DNA from: Luteibaculum oceani
Lineage (GTDB): Bacteria > Bacteroidota > Bacteroidia > Flavobacteriales_D > Luteibaculaceae
Assembly: GCF_007995015.1 (NCBI RefSeq)
Contig: NZ_VORB01000008.1
Span: 62,001 to 126,000, forward strand
DNA: 64,000 bases
Direction: 5' to 3'
In this document: positions 50,933-60,005 of the stretch, piece after piece
Numbering within the stretch: position 1 is the stretch's first letter
Layout of the letters: each line of letters opens with the position of its first letter
Position numbers and translations under genes: made by a program
The notes under the pieces: model-generated
What the model saw: the letters and a program-made list of their open reading frames with translations, nothing else
Databases searched by the model: none
Told to the model about the DNA's origin: nothing

Positions 50933-53173
50933 ATGGAGTTTCCCATTTTAAATTCAACGGAAGAACAGTCCATAATCTTTGACTTGTCTCCAGTACCGAT
51001 GTGGATATATGATATAGACACATTAAATTTTTTAGCAGTAAATTAAGAAGCTATCCAACAATATGGGTACAGTAAGGAGGAATTTTTAAGGTTAAATTTA
51101 AAAGACATTCGCCCAGAAGAAGAAGTACCAATACTCCTCGGTGCAATTGAAAGAGTGAAATCAAAGCAAAAAGTGGAGAATGATCACTTTTACCGGCACA
51201 AAAAGAAAAATGGAAAAGTTATAAAGGTAAAGTTACGTGGCAGCCTTATTTCATATCTGGGAAGAAGGGCCGAACTGGTCTGTGTAATGGACATTACAGA
51301 TAACATTGAATACCAAGAAAAATTACTGGCAAATGAATCAAAATTCAAGTCCTTAATAGAGAACATAAAGGATATGATTGTCATTGTTGATAAAGATGCC
51401 AATTACAAATACGTTGCAAGCTCTTCCAATTCAATCTTGGGATACGGTCCAGAACATTATTTAGGTCGAAGTGCCTACGACTTCATCAACAAAAAAGACT
51501 TGAAACTTTTACAGAAGGTTCACAAAAAAATCCTTTCAACGAATCAGGTAAGCTTTGGCCCCTACAGATTTCCCGATTCGGATGGAAATTGGAGATGGCT
51601 AAAAACAGAATTAACCAACCATTTAAATACTGAAAATATAAATGGCATAATCGCTAACACCCGCGATGTAACTGAGGAAATTCAGAAAAAGTTCAGAACA
51701 GAATTAATTTCTACCCTTACTAAAGCCCTGTCAAGTCCAGGAAGTCTGCAGGAGGCTTTGTCCTTGGCCTTGACCGAAATTACACAGGCATCTAAATTTG
51801 AAGTATCAGAATTTTGGTTGGTTGGAGAATACGGCACCTCTTTAAATTTAGTAGCAAAATATGCCAACTCAGAGATTGCCATAAATTTTCACAAAGAATC
51901 TGAAGGAGAGACTGATTTACAGAAAGGGATTGGTTTACCTGGGAATGTGTGGTTGTTTAACAAGGTACTTATTTGGGAAAACCTAGGAAAAAAAGTGGAG
52001 TTCACCAGGTTTAAGGAAGCCAACAAGTTTGGACTAAATACAGCAATTGGCATCCCAATTTTATACGGAGAGGAGTTTCTCGGTTGTTTTGTGGGAATTA
52101 CCACGAAAACTGAAAAACGAATGGATTCTCATTTAGATTTCATAAATGAAATTGCTCAAGAAGTTGGTCCAATTATAAAGCAACGTATTACCGAAGAAGA
52201 ACACCGAAACTTTTTTAATCTAACTCCAGACCCGCATTGTCTGATAACCTTTAAGGGCTTGATCAAAAAGTGTAATGACGCCCTTTCAACAAGCACTGGA
52301 TTCAACTTTGAGGAATTACGAACCCTTTCCTTCTCTGGCTTAATTCATCCCTGCGACATTTCCAAAGTACAAACCATATTTGAGCAGTTTAAGCGAGATC
52401 AAATACCCAAAACCTCCTTCGAAGCCCGAATTAAAACTAAAAGTGGAGCATACAAATGGGTACTGTGGAGCATTAGTTTATGGAAAGAGTCAAAGCTTTT
52501 ATTGGTTGTAGGAAAAGACATTTCCGAAAACAAGGAATATGAACTAAAACTAGCCATGCAAAATGAAAGGTTTGAAATGGCTATAAAAGCTACCCATGAT
52601 ATCATTTGGGAAATCAACCATAAAACAGGTGAGCTTACCAGAAGTGAGATAAATGAGAGTCAACAGCCTTTTTCCTTATTTGAACAATTTTCTGAAAACA
52701 ACTCATTATTTTCAAAGGTATTGGAAAAGGATAGAAAAAGAGTTTGGGAGTCATTCTTAAAAGCATTAAAAGATCCTGACCAACATTTTTGGACAGAGGA
52801 ATATAACCTTACATCTAAGAAAGGGGAATTATTATATATCATGGATAGGTGTTATATACGAAGGGATAATGATGGTACCCCTTTAAGAACAATTGGGTCC
52901 ATGTCTGATATAACCGTGCTAAAAAAACAACTTGAAAGAATTGAACGTCAGAACGAAAAATTAAAAGAAATCGCATGGTTGCAATCACATGTGATACGGG
53001 CCCCTTTGGCAAAAATCCTAGGCTTAATACAATTGCATAAAGAGACAAAAGAAGAGAGCCTTAATGAAGGTGAAATTTTCGAACTAATTAGGAGCTCCGC
53101 AGCTGAATTGGATAAGGTTATAAGGGAAATTTCGGAAAAGACCAACGAAGTAGAAAAGAGTCTAAAACATTAA
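50933..53173 (+). pseudogene. PAS/GAF sensor protein with HisKA-like end, broken by an in-frame TAA
   Basis: From ATG 50933 the frame encodes MEFPILNSTEEQSIIFDLSP, then the start of a PAS domain (PMWIYDIDTLNFLAVN) before a TAA at 51044-51046, after which the same frame continues (EAIQQYGYSKEEF) to 53173. Read through, it has 746 codons: PAS about 15-125, PAS about 140-255, GAF about 260-420, PAS about 425-545, PAS about 550-680, and a HisKA-like segment (WLQSHVIRAPLAKILGLI, with His) at the end, with no ATPase domain. TAA probably replaced GAA. Restart at ATG 51155 would give 672 residues lacking most of the first PAS. I call it a damaged or shortened sensor; an assembly error is possible. 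Confidence 0.65.
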
Positions 53174-53235
53174 TTTACACGGAAATTCGCCACTCATTCC
53201 TTCATTATTATACGTTCCTGGGATCAATTAACTTC

Positions 53236-53262
53236 TTTGTCCCAAACTGGTAATTATCTTTG
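53236..53262 (+). promoter_or_regulatory. Predicted promoter of the TonB-dependent receptor
   Basis: TATCTTTG (53255-53262) matches TAnnTTTG, with TTTG at 53236-53239 upstream. The transcript should begin close to 53268, so the receptor start at TTG 53278 is favoured over TTG 53260, which would lie inside the promoter. Confidence 0.45.
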
Positions 53263-53277
53263 CCCCAAAATTCTCTT

Positions 53278-55635
53278 TTGAAGTACCTTACCTTTACCTT
53301 TTTACTCCTTTTCACCTCACTCTTTGCTATAGGTCAAGTATATAAGATCTCTGGAAAGGTGTTATCCGCATCCGAAAACCATGCCATCCCCTATGCTACC
53401 GTTGTAGTTTACAACAATTCAAAGGAGATAATCGGAGGAGGATCCACAAACGAATCTGGCTTTTTTAAAATTCAAACCGAAGAAGTAGGCAGCTACATTG
53501 ACTTGAGTTTCATTGGCTTCGAAAAACAACGAATTAACACTGGTTTCGACAATCAATACGAGTTAAATCTCGGAACTATAAAACTAAAGTCAACAACTCA
53601 ACAGCTAGGAGAATTTGAGGTTCAAGCTGAAAAATCGACAACCGAATTTAAGCTGGATAAACGCGTTTTTAATGTTGGCCAGGACATTAGTAGTACTGGG
53701 ATGAGCGCCATGGAACTACTTAATAATGTACCCTCTGTTCGTGTTAATATAGAAGGACAAATTAGTTTGCGAGGCAACACGGGTGTCCAAATTCTAATAA
53801 ATGGAAAACCATCTGTTTTGGCAGATGAAGGTGGAAATGCACTGGGAACCCTAACCTCCGACATGATAGAAAAAATAGAGGTTATTACCAATCCCTCTGC
53901 AAAATACGATGCTGAGGGAAGTTCGGGTATCATAAATATTGTCCTTAAAAAGGAAGAGAAAAAAGGCCTTAATGGGTCTATTTCGGTTAATACGGGAATT
54001 CCAGATAACCACAGCTTGGGATTAAGTTTAAACAAGAGAACTAATAATTTCAATCTCTTTACACAAATGGGCGTGGGGTATCGTTCTCTTCCACGATTTG
54101 AGGAAAATATAAATAGAAATATCAGCTCCAATCGAGAGATTTCAAGTGATGGAACTTCTTATCGCAACGAAACCTTTTACAACCTAACCCTTGGTACCGA
54201 TTATTATATCAACGACCTAAATGTCATTACCCTTTCTGGAAACTTTGCCTATGAAATAGAAGATCAACCATCGGAATATCTATTCACCGATCAAGATCCT
54301 GAGAATAATAGTTACGCACAATGGATACGTACTGAAAACACCTCGGCCACCAATCCAAAATACCAATACGACCTCCAATACAAAAAGGAATTTAAGAACA
54401 GCGAAGACCACACCCTCCTTTTCTCAGCACAGGGAAACTTCTTTGGAAAAGATTTGGATTCAGAGTTCCAGAATAAAACTTTGGTAGGTTCTACCCAGGA
54501 TGCAAAACAAAAAAGTAATAGCACCTTTTCTCAGGCCGATTACCTCTTTAAACTGGACTACACAAATCCAATTACCGATCACATAACATTAGAGACTGGC
54601 GGACAATACACGCTAAACAATGTTGAAAACGATTTTGAGGTAAGTAACTTTAACGGAAGTGAATTTGTAATCGACTCAAACTTTACCAACAATTTCGATT
54701 TTAATCAAAGAGTCTTGGGTGTTTATACCACCAGTAGTTTTGAGAAAGGATTGTGGGGGCTAATGCTTGGATTACGCATTGAGCACACCCTTTTGGATAC
54801 CTACTTAGAACAAGGCGACTCCACCAACCATCAGAACTATACAAATCTGTTCCCTTCCATCCACAGTTCGTATAAAATATCTGAGCTTTTCTCCATTCAA
54901 GCTGGATATAGCAGAAGAATTTATCGACCCCGCCTCTGGGATTTGAATCCGTTTTTGACCATCCGAAACAATTTCAATATCAGAACTGGAAACCCCCAGT
55001 TGTTGCCTGAGTTCTCTGATTCATATGAAATTGGGGGGATATTTATTTTCCCTAAAGTTTCATTAAATGCTTCGGTTTATCGGTTAAACACTACACAAAT
55101 TATTGAACGCGTTTCCAGAGTGGAAAATGAAATTGTTTACACTTCACCATACAACATAGGAACAAAGGAAAGTACGGGCATAGAAATTAACGCTAAGGCG
55201 AATATCAGCAACAAAATATCCGTTTCGGGTGATTTTAATTATGGATCTTTTAAACGAAAAGGAAACTTTGCAAATCAAGATTTCGATTTTCAAGCAAACC
55301 AATGGAACGCGAGAACCATTACCAAAATAAAACTTCCTCAACAACTAGATTTAGAATTCACACTTAACTACCAGTCGGTAGTAAGAAATTTCCAAGGCCA
55401 TACCATAGATTATGCCCATTTCGACCTCGGGGCTCGAAAAAAATTCTGGGGAGGTAAAGGTGTTTTAAACTTTGCAATTCGTGATTTGTTTGCATCTAGA
55501 ATCAGACAGACCATTGTTAGGCAGGGCGACAACAGGCTATTTAGTTTCAGTCAGCGCGGCACATTCTTAACCCTAGGGTTTAGTTACGGTTTTGGCAAAG
55601 GCGAAGCAATGACCTATTCGGGTAGAAGAAGATAA
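53278..55635 (+). CDS. TonB-dependent receptor, outer membrane beta-barrel family
   Basis: 785 residues from a TTG at 53278; the TTG 18 bases upstream lies within the promoter motif and would put six extra residues ahead of the signal peptide (KYLTFTFLLLFTSLFAIGQ). A carboxypeptidase-regulatory-like domain (about 20-105; ISGKVLSASENHAIPYATVVVY, seen as ISGKVLSASENHAIPYATV) precedes a plug (about 120-230; LLNNVPSVRVNIEGQISLRG, IEVITNPSAKYDAEGSSGI) and a large 3-type outer-membrane barrel to the end (FLTLGFSYGFGKG near the end). Such receptors import metal chelates or nutrients across the outer membrane. The ligand is unknown. DUF3817 follows by 25 bases. Confidence 0.9.
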   Translation: MKYLTFTFLLLFTSLFAIGQVYKISGKVLSASENHAIPYATVVVYNNSKEIIGGGSTNESGFFKIQTEEVGSYIDLSFIGFEKQRINTGFDNQYELNLGTIKLKSTTQQLGEFEVQAEKSTTEFKLDKRVFNVGQDISSTGMSAMELLNNVPSVRVNIEGQISLRGNTGVQILINGKPSVLADEGGNALGTLTSDMIEKIEVITNPSAKYDAEGSSGIINIVLKKEEKKGLNGSISVNTGIPDNHSLGLSLNKRTNNFNLFTQMGVGYRSLPRFEENINRNISSNREISSDGTSYRNETFYNLTLGTDYYINDLNVITLSGNFAYEIEDQPSEYLFTDQDPENNSYAQWIRTENTSATNPKYQYDLQYKKEFKNSEDHTLLFSAQGNFFGKDLDSEFQNKTLVGSTQDAKQKSNSTFSQADYLFKLDYTNPITDHITLETGGQYTLNNVENDFEVSNFNGSEFVIDSNFTNNFDFNQRVLGVYTTSSFEKGLWGLMLGLRIEHTLLDTYLEQGDSTNHQNYTNLFPSIHSSYKISELFSIQAGYSRRIYRPRLWDLNPFLTIRNNFNIRTGNPQLLPEFSDSYEIGGIFIFPKVSLNASVYRLNTTQIIERVSRVENEIVYTSPYNIGTKESTGIEINAKANISNKISVSGDFNYGSFKRKGNFANQDFDFQANQWNARTITKIKLPQQLDLEFTLNYQSVVRNFQGHTIDYAHFDLGARKKFWGGKGVLNFAIRDLFASRIRQTIVRQGDNRLFSFSQRGTFLTLGFSYGFGKGEAMTYSGRRR

Positions 55636-55660
55636 AAAGAACAAGCAATTAGGATTTTTA

Positions 55661-55966
55661 ATGAAAAAACTAGAATTTTCCACTGCACTTTCCAGGCTGC
55701 GGCTTTTGGCCCTTTTAGAGGGTATCTCATTTTTACTCTTTGCGGTAACCATTCCATTAAAATACGTACAAGAAATTCCTGAACCCAATTACGTGGTTGG
55801 AATGATTCATGGGGTGCTATTTATTGGGTACGAATTATTAGTGGTACAAAATTGGTTTTTATTAAAATGGAAGTTTTCCACTGCCTTGTTGGCGGGTTTG
55901 GCGGCAATTGTTCCTTTTGGAACATTTGTAGCCGATAGCAAGATTTTTAAAAAATATTCTCAATAA
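55661..55966 (+). CDS. DUF3817 membrane protein
   Basis: 101 residues with three membrane helices (about 15-32, 43-66, 73-92). The N-terminal part LRLLALLEGISFLLFAVTIPLKYV (seen as LALLEGISFLLFAVTIPLKY) and the middle GMIHGVLFIGYELLVV are characteristic of DUF3817. Members are small inner-membrane proteins of unknown role. It starts 25 bases after the TonB-dependent receptor gene on the same strand and may share its transcript. Confidence 0.85.
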   Translation: MKKLEFSTALSRLRLLALLEGISFLLFAVTIPLKYVQEIPEPNYVVGMIHGVLFIGYELLVVQNWFLLKWKFSTALLAGLAAIVPFGTFVADSKIFKKYSQ

Positions 55967-56129
55967 GGGAATTCAAATAAATACAAGTCAACCACTTCCG
56001 AGGTAGACATTTATCTGTATTTTCTACAATTGCATTAGTTTTTTACACCTAAACTGAATTTAAAGTACACCCAACAAGGCGCTGTAAATTCAGTCGTCGA
56101 TAATTAACAATGTAGCAATAAGAAAAGAT

Positions 56130-56137
56130 TAACTTTG
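56130..56137 (+). promoter_or_regulatory. Bacteroidota -7 element for the desaturase gene
   Basis: TAACTTTG matches TAnnTTTG and lies 66 bases ahead of the desaturase ATG. No good -33 element was found. Confidence 0.4.
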
Positions 56138-56203
56138 CACCAGTGGAAACACTATTTCCTATATCCCAAATGTTAATAGGAATTATCCGTTAAGGAATTA
56201 ATT

Positions 56204-57319
56204 ATGAGTATAAATCAATTTACCCGCTACAAGTTCTGTAGCGAATCCAATCAAGAGTTTGCCCAAACACTTTTAAAAAGGGTAAACAACTATTTCAAAC
56301 AAAACAACATAGAGCGCTTCGGTGATAGATCCATGATTGTGAAGTCTATTTTCGCATTCGGAATTTACTTTGCTCTTTTTGCTGCGATCTTGTTTGGAGA
56401 TTTTAGCATGCCAGTTTTATTCCTTCTATGGAGTTTACTCGGACTTGGTGCTGCAATTATTGGAACAACTGTTTTTCACGATGCGTTACATGGGACTTTT
56501 TCTAAGAACAAAACGGTAAATAAGATAATGGAGTTTTCAGCTGCTATCCTAGGGGTTAGCGGTGAAATGTGGAAAATTCAGCACAACAACCTACATCACA
56601 ACTACACCAATATCGAAAATATGGATACGGATATCGATACGCATAACGTGTTGAGATTCACTCCGAACCAAAAAAGACGATGGTTCCACCGTTTTCAATT
56701 GTTTTATGCCCCTGTGCTTTACGGTATAATGACACTTGTATGGATTTCTTTTAAAGACTTTGTAAGCCTAGAAAATTACAAGAAAAGAGGGCTTATTAAA
56801 ACTAAGCAGAAGTACACCAAAGAAATGTGGAAAAACATTTTTGTTAAGGTGGGGTACTTCGGAACTATGGTAGTTCTGCCCATTTTTGTCCTACCACATG
56901 CATTTTGGATTACTATCTTAATGTTTATCACAATGCACTTTGTTTGTGGATTCTTTTTGAGTATAGTTTTTCAAACGGCTCATGTTATGCCACACACCAA
57001 GTTCCTAGAAACTGAGATTCCAGAAGTGGAAGAAAACTGGTTAGTTCACCAGCTAATGACCACCTCAAACTTTGCTATGAAAAATAAGGTTTTGTATTGG
57101 ATAATTGGTGGATTAAACTACCAGGTAGAACATCACCTTTTCCCTAACATTTCGCACATTCACTATCCTAAACTTTCTAAGATTGTGAAACAGACTACAG
57201 CGGAGTTTAATATTCCTTACTACTCCCACAAAACATTTGCTGGAGCTATTTACAGACATTTTCAACACCTGTACCAATTAGGTAAAAAACAAGTGGCTAT
57301 GGTTCCTGTAGGAGCTTAA
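56204..57319 (+). CDS. Fatty acid desaturase (membrane di-iron, acyl-CoA/linoleoyl type)
   Basis: 371 residues. The three His boxes are HDALH at 92-96, HNNLHH at 127-132 and QVEHHLFPNISHIHY near 305-320; together they bind two irons. Four or more membrane helices lie at about 45-62, 70-90, 170-190 and 230-260. The close QVEHH box and NHxxHH pattern match the acyl-CoA/phospholipid desaturase group found in Bacteroidota. It inserts a double bond in fatty acyl chains, which would affect membrane fluidity. Chain position and electron donor are unknown. A terminator follows directly. Confidence 0.92.
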   Translation: MSINQFTRYKFCSESNQEFAQTLLKRVNNYFKQNNIERFGDRSMIVKSIFAFGIYFALFAAILFGDFSMPVLFLLWSLLGLGAAIIGTTVFHDALHGTFSKNKTVNKIMEFSAAILGVSGEMWKIQHNNLHHNYTNIENMDTDIDTHNVLRFTPNQKRRWFHRFQLFYAPVLYGIMTLVWISFKDFVSLENYKKRGLIKTKQKYTKEMWKNIFVKVGYFGTMVVLPIFVLPHAFWITILMFITMHFVCGFFLSIVFQTAHVMPHTKFLETEIPEVEENWLVHQLMTTSNFAMKNKVLYWIIGGLNYQVEHHLFPNISHIHYPKLSKIVKQTTAEFNIPYYSHKTFAGAIYRHFQHLYQLGKKQVAMVPVGA

Positions 57320-57341
57320 TAACTTTTACCAAACAATATTT

Positions 57342-57382
57342 AAATGGATTCCAAAATGAATAATTTCGGAGTCCATTTTTTG
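57342..57382 (+). terminator. Terminator after the desaturase gene
   Basis: AAATGGATTCC (57342-57352) pairs with GGAGTCCATTT (57368-57378) with one wobble, around a 15-base loop, followed by T-rich TTTG. It ends only 4 bases before the ATG of the next gene (57387), so it is also in that gene's leader. Confidence 0.7.
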
Positions 57383-57386
57383 TTTT

Positions 57387-58316
57387 ATGGCCTTTAAGAT
57401 TATTCCCTACGACCCAAGGTACCGCAAAGATTTTGAAGCAATAAATCTAGACTGGATTTCTAAGTATTTCGTTGTCGAAGATATCGATAGGGAGGTACTA
57501 AGTAAACCCGAAGAATTTATACTAAACAAGGGCGGTAAAATTTTATTTGCCCTTGTTAAAGGTGTTGCCGTAGGTACCGTTGGCATTATGAATACCGAAT
57601 CAATGTTAGAAATAACAAAGATGGGGGTATTAGAAGAGTTTAGAAACCTCGGTATCGGTAAAGCCCTATTCGAAGAAGCATTAGTAGAATGCAAAGGAAT
57701 GGGGCACAAGAAAATTGACATTTTCACCAATACCAAATTGCTTAAAGCCTTCCTTTTATACAGGAATTACGGCTTTATTGAAATCCCTTTCGATCAGAAC
57801 ATTTACAAACGATGTGATGCCCGCTTGGAAAAGTATTTCATCGAAGATATAGACAACTCAGATATTCCCTTTTTTCTAGCTGAGTACAAAGCTAGAGTAA
57901 AAGATGTGGAAGATCTCATTCCTCAAATTCACCCCTCTTTACTCCAGAAATCGCATCCTGCGAGTAAGATGAAACTTATTGAACATTTTAGACATCTGGT
58001 TGCATACGAAATGGAAACTCGTATGGCTGTAGGCTGCTGGTTAAATGGGGATAATCAAAAACGGAATTCCCTTTTAAAATTCCCCCTTCCACAGGGCCAA
58101 ACCGTAGAGAATGAAATCTCATTCAATTTTGAGGTGTATAAGGCATTGCGATATTTGAATCTCAATTTGCTTAATTCAATAGAAGCAGAGCATTTTTTCA
58201 CAAGGGCTTTTTATTTTGGCGACCAGCTATATCCTAGCCTCTTATCCTGGTTATTGGAGGCTAAAAATCATAATCGTTACGGGCACATTAAGCGTATTAT
58301 TAATAGGCAATCATAA
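57387..58316 (+). CDS. GNAT N-acetyltransferase fused to a DinB-like helical domain
   Basis: 309 residues. The first half (about 3-150) is a GNAT fold: TKMGVLEEFRNLGIGKALFEEAL (seen as VLEEFRNLGIGKALFEEA, about 76-93) holds the acetyl-CoA loop RNLGIG. The second half (about 160-309) is alpha-helical and contains several His (IEHFRHLVAYEMETR, AEHFFTRAFYFGDQLYPSLL, NHNRYGHIKRI) in spacing that resembles DinB-type metal-binding bundles. GNATs move acetyl groups to amines; the second domain's role is unknown. The fusion call for the second half is tentative, based only on helix and His pattern. The terminator just upstream is unusual. Confidence 0.65.
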   Translation: MAFKIIPYDPRYRKDFEAINLDWISKYFVVEDIDREVLSKPEEFILNKGGKILFALVKGVAVGTVGIMNTESMLEITKMGVLEEFRNLGIGKALFEEALVECKGMGHKKIDIFTNTKLLKAFLLYRNYGFIEIPFDQNIYKRCDARLEKYFIEDIDNSDIPFFLAEYKARVKDVEDLIPQIHPSLLQKSHPASKMKLIEHFRHLVAYEMETRMAVGCWLNGDNQKRNSLLKFPLPQGQTVENEISFNFEVYKALRYLNLNLLNSIEAEHFFTRAFYFGDQLYPSLLSWLLEAKNHNRYGHIKRIINRQS

Positions 58317-58624
58317 TTTCTAGTAGATTACTAAGACCTCAACTTAGTTAACACGGTATCACATAGTACAGAGGGGATTACGAATCCAATACACGACCGG
58401 GTCCGGTCTTTAAACTATTAAAACCGCTCCTTCCTCCTTTACAAACCACCGAAAAACGTCAACACAAAATCCCTTTTCGAGTAAAATCAATTTTTTATCC
58501 AGAAGAATTATCCGTTCGTCTTTAAACTAAAATGCAGGAGATACTTCGCACTTAAATTTGAAGCATGACAAGGTTATTTTTAAGAAAACCAAGGTTATAA
58601 GTTGTATAATATAAATCCTTCCCA
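58317..58624. other. Intergenic region without a gene
   Basis: 308 bases. It contains a short inverted repeat GACCGG-GT-CCGGTC with T3 after it (58395-58411), a weak terminator at most, and TAAATTTG at 58553-58560 ahead of the response regulator. I see no gene or known RNA. Confidence 0.5.
58553..58560 (+). promoter_or_regulatory. Bacteroidota -7 element for the response regulator
   Basis: TAAATTTG matches TAnnTTTG and lies 64 bases ahead of the response regulator ATG. No -33 element is clear. Confidence 0.4.
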
Positions 58625-59029
58625 ATGAGTTCGATCATTTTAATCGACGATGACAGAATCGTTAATTACATCAACAGAAAAATCATTGAAATTCAAAATC
58701 CAGATATCGTAATTCACGAATTTCTATGTCCTAAAACTGCGCTGGAAAACATTTCGATTGAAGAATCACTCAGAACATCCACCATATTTCTGGATTTAAA
58801 CATGCCCGTAATGTCAGGGTGGGAATTTCTAGCTGCTATAAAAAACCGAATACCGAAGTTCACCGGTAAGATTTACATTCTCAGTTCCTCAATTGATAGA
58901 GATGATAAAGAGTCGGCTAAAAACGATCCTTGGGTAGAAGACTTTTGCTCTAAACCACTGAACCCTGAGCTTATAAAACAAATAACAAGCCCCTCCCCTA
59001 CTAGTGCCCGACAATATGGTACGCTGTAG
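58625..59029 (+). CDS. Orphan single-domain response regulator (CheY-like)
   Basis: 134 residues, one receiver domain with no output domain. The acidic pair IDDD (residues 7-10), the phosphate-accepting Asp57 in FLDLNMPVMSGW, the Ser-Ser-Ser switch position near 88 and the Lys in CSKPLNP (about 110) are all present. It is the only gene of its kind nearby; no kinase lies next to it, although the broken PAS/HisKA sensor gene is 5.5 kb upstream. In Bacteroidota, such free receivers are often matched to ATPase-less PAS proteins. Confidence 0.9.
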   Translation: MSSIILIDDDRIVNYINRKIIEIQNPDIVIHEFLCPKTALENISIEESLRTSTIFLDLNMPVMSGWEFLAAIKNRIPKFTGKIYILSSSIDRDDKESAKNDPWVEDFCSKPLNPELIKQITSPSPTSARQYGTL

Positions 59030-59225
59030 GTATCAGTTATTACCCCAAAATAATGACAACTTCCTCCTGCTGTAACAAGGTAATCCCGAGGTAATTTTTG
59101 CCAAAATATTTTTGCTAACTGAAGAGGAACCATTATCTACCTAGATTGACTTCCTAAAAAACCAAAAATTATCCTCTCCAACTTGACTTGGATATTTTAT
59201 CATCGTATTATTGCGATATAACATT

Positions 59226-59573
59226 ATGCCTATGGGTGCTAGTAAAGACATTTTATTCTCTGATCAGCAAAATCAACTTGCCACGGCGGCAAAAGCCCTC
59301 TCCCACCCTGCTCGTATAGCCATCCTTCAGCATCTATTCTTACATAAAACCTGTATTAACAATGAACTAGTTAATGATTTAGGGTTAGCGCAGGCCACCG
59401 TTAGTCAGCACCTAAAAGAATTAAAAGCATTGGGAATCATAAAGGACACCATCACTGGTAAAAAAATTTGTTACTGTATAGACCTAGAAAATTGGAACGC
59501 ATTTAAGGAGAAATTCAAGCTCCTGTTCGATCAAAATAACCTAACTAATAATTGTTGCAATGACACTAAATGA
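59226..59573 (+). CDS. arsR: ArsR-family metal-responsive transcriptional repressor
   Basis: 115 residues from ATG 59226 (a TTG at 59211 would add five residues; ATG at 59232 is also possible). The winged helix-turn-helix has ALSHPARIAILQHL (about 26-39), LGLAQATVSQHLKELKALGII (seen as LGLAQATVSQHLKELKALG, about 57-75). Cys residues in HKTCINN, KKICYCIDL and the NCC end could bind As(III). It leads an arsR-DUF6428-phosphatase cluster, so it is probably an arsenic-responsive repressor. The operator was not located. The 3' end overlaps DUF6428 by 14 bases. Confidence 0.85.
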   Translation: MPMGASKDILFSDQQNQLATAAKALSHPARIAILQHLFLHKTCINNELVNDLGLAQATVSQHLKELKALGIIKDTITGKKICYCIDLENWNAFKEKFKLLFDQNNLTNNCCNDTK

Positions 59574-60003
59574 ATTTAAAACTCACCTGAATTCAACAAA
59601 CCAAATTGAATTCCATCTACCTAACGGGTCCGTAGTACCCCAGCATTTTCACATTACCGAATTGGGACTTAATACCAAAACCTTTATAGACTGTGGAGGC
59701 ACCATAAGGAAAGAAAAGAAAATCATTTTTCAACTGTGGTATGCTAACGACACCGACCACCTTCTTACTCCAGAAACATGTTTGGGCATAATTAAAAAGG
59801 CAGAAAAGCATCTCCCTATTTCGAATTATGAAATAGAGATAGAATACCAGGGTAACACCAAAGAACTCTACGGTCTGGAATATAAAAATGGAAATTTTTC
59901 ACTGGCCCCAACCTACACAGACTGCTTGGCCAAAGAGCAGTGTGGTATTACCGACTCTAAGGAACCAACTTCCTGTTGCCCACAAACATCAAATTGCTGT
60001 TAG
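59560..60003 (+). CDS. DUF6428 family protein
   Basis: 147 residues, overlapping arsR by 14 bases. Conserved parts include LNEFKTHLNSTNQIEFHLPNG (seen as LNEFKTHLNSTNQIEFHLPN, residues 3-22), VPQHFHITELG (about 26-36) and IFQLWYANDTDHLLTPE. The last ten residues are Cys-rich (CCPQTSNCC). DUF6428 is often found between arsR and the phosphatase gene in Flavobacteriia; its function is not known. The Cys-rich tail could bind arsenite or another soft metal, which is inference from sequence only. Confidence 0.8.
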   Translation: MTLNEFKTHLNSTNQIEFHLPNGSVVPQHFHITELGLNTKTFIDCGGTIRKEKKIIFQLWYANDTDHLLTPETCLGIIKKAEKHLPISNYEIEIEYQGNTKELYGLEYKNGNFSLAPTYTDCLAKEQCGITDSKEPTSCCPQTSNCC

Positions 60004-60005
60004 CC

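Noticed and set aside
51044-51046. TAA in the PAS sensor gene as a recoded or read-through codon
   Set aside because: No SECIS, pyrrolysine or read-through context is seen; simple mutation or assembly error explains it better.
53622-54131. Minus-strand frame of 169 codons inside the TonB-dependent receptor
   Set aside because: Shadow frame covering the plug domain; no independent signals.
58395-58411. GACCGG-GT-CCGGTC palindrome as a strong terminator
   Set aside because: The loop is too short and the T run only three bases; a regulatory palindrome or chance is equally likely.
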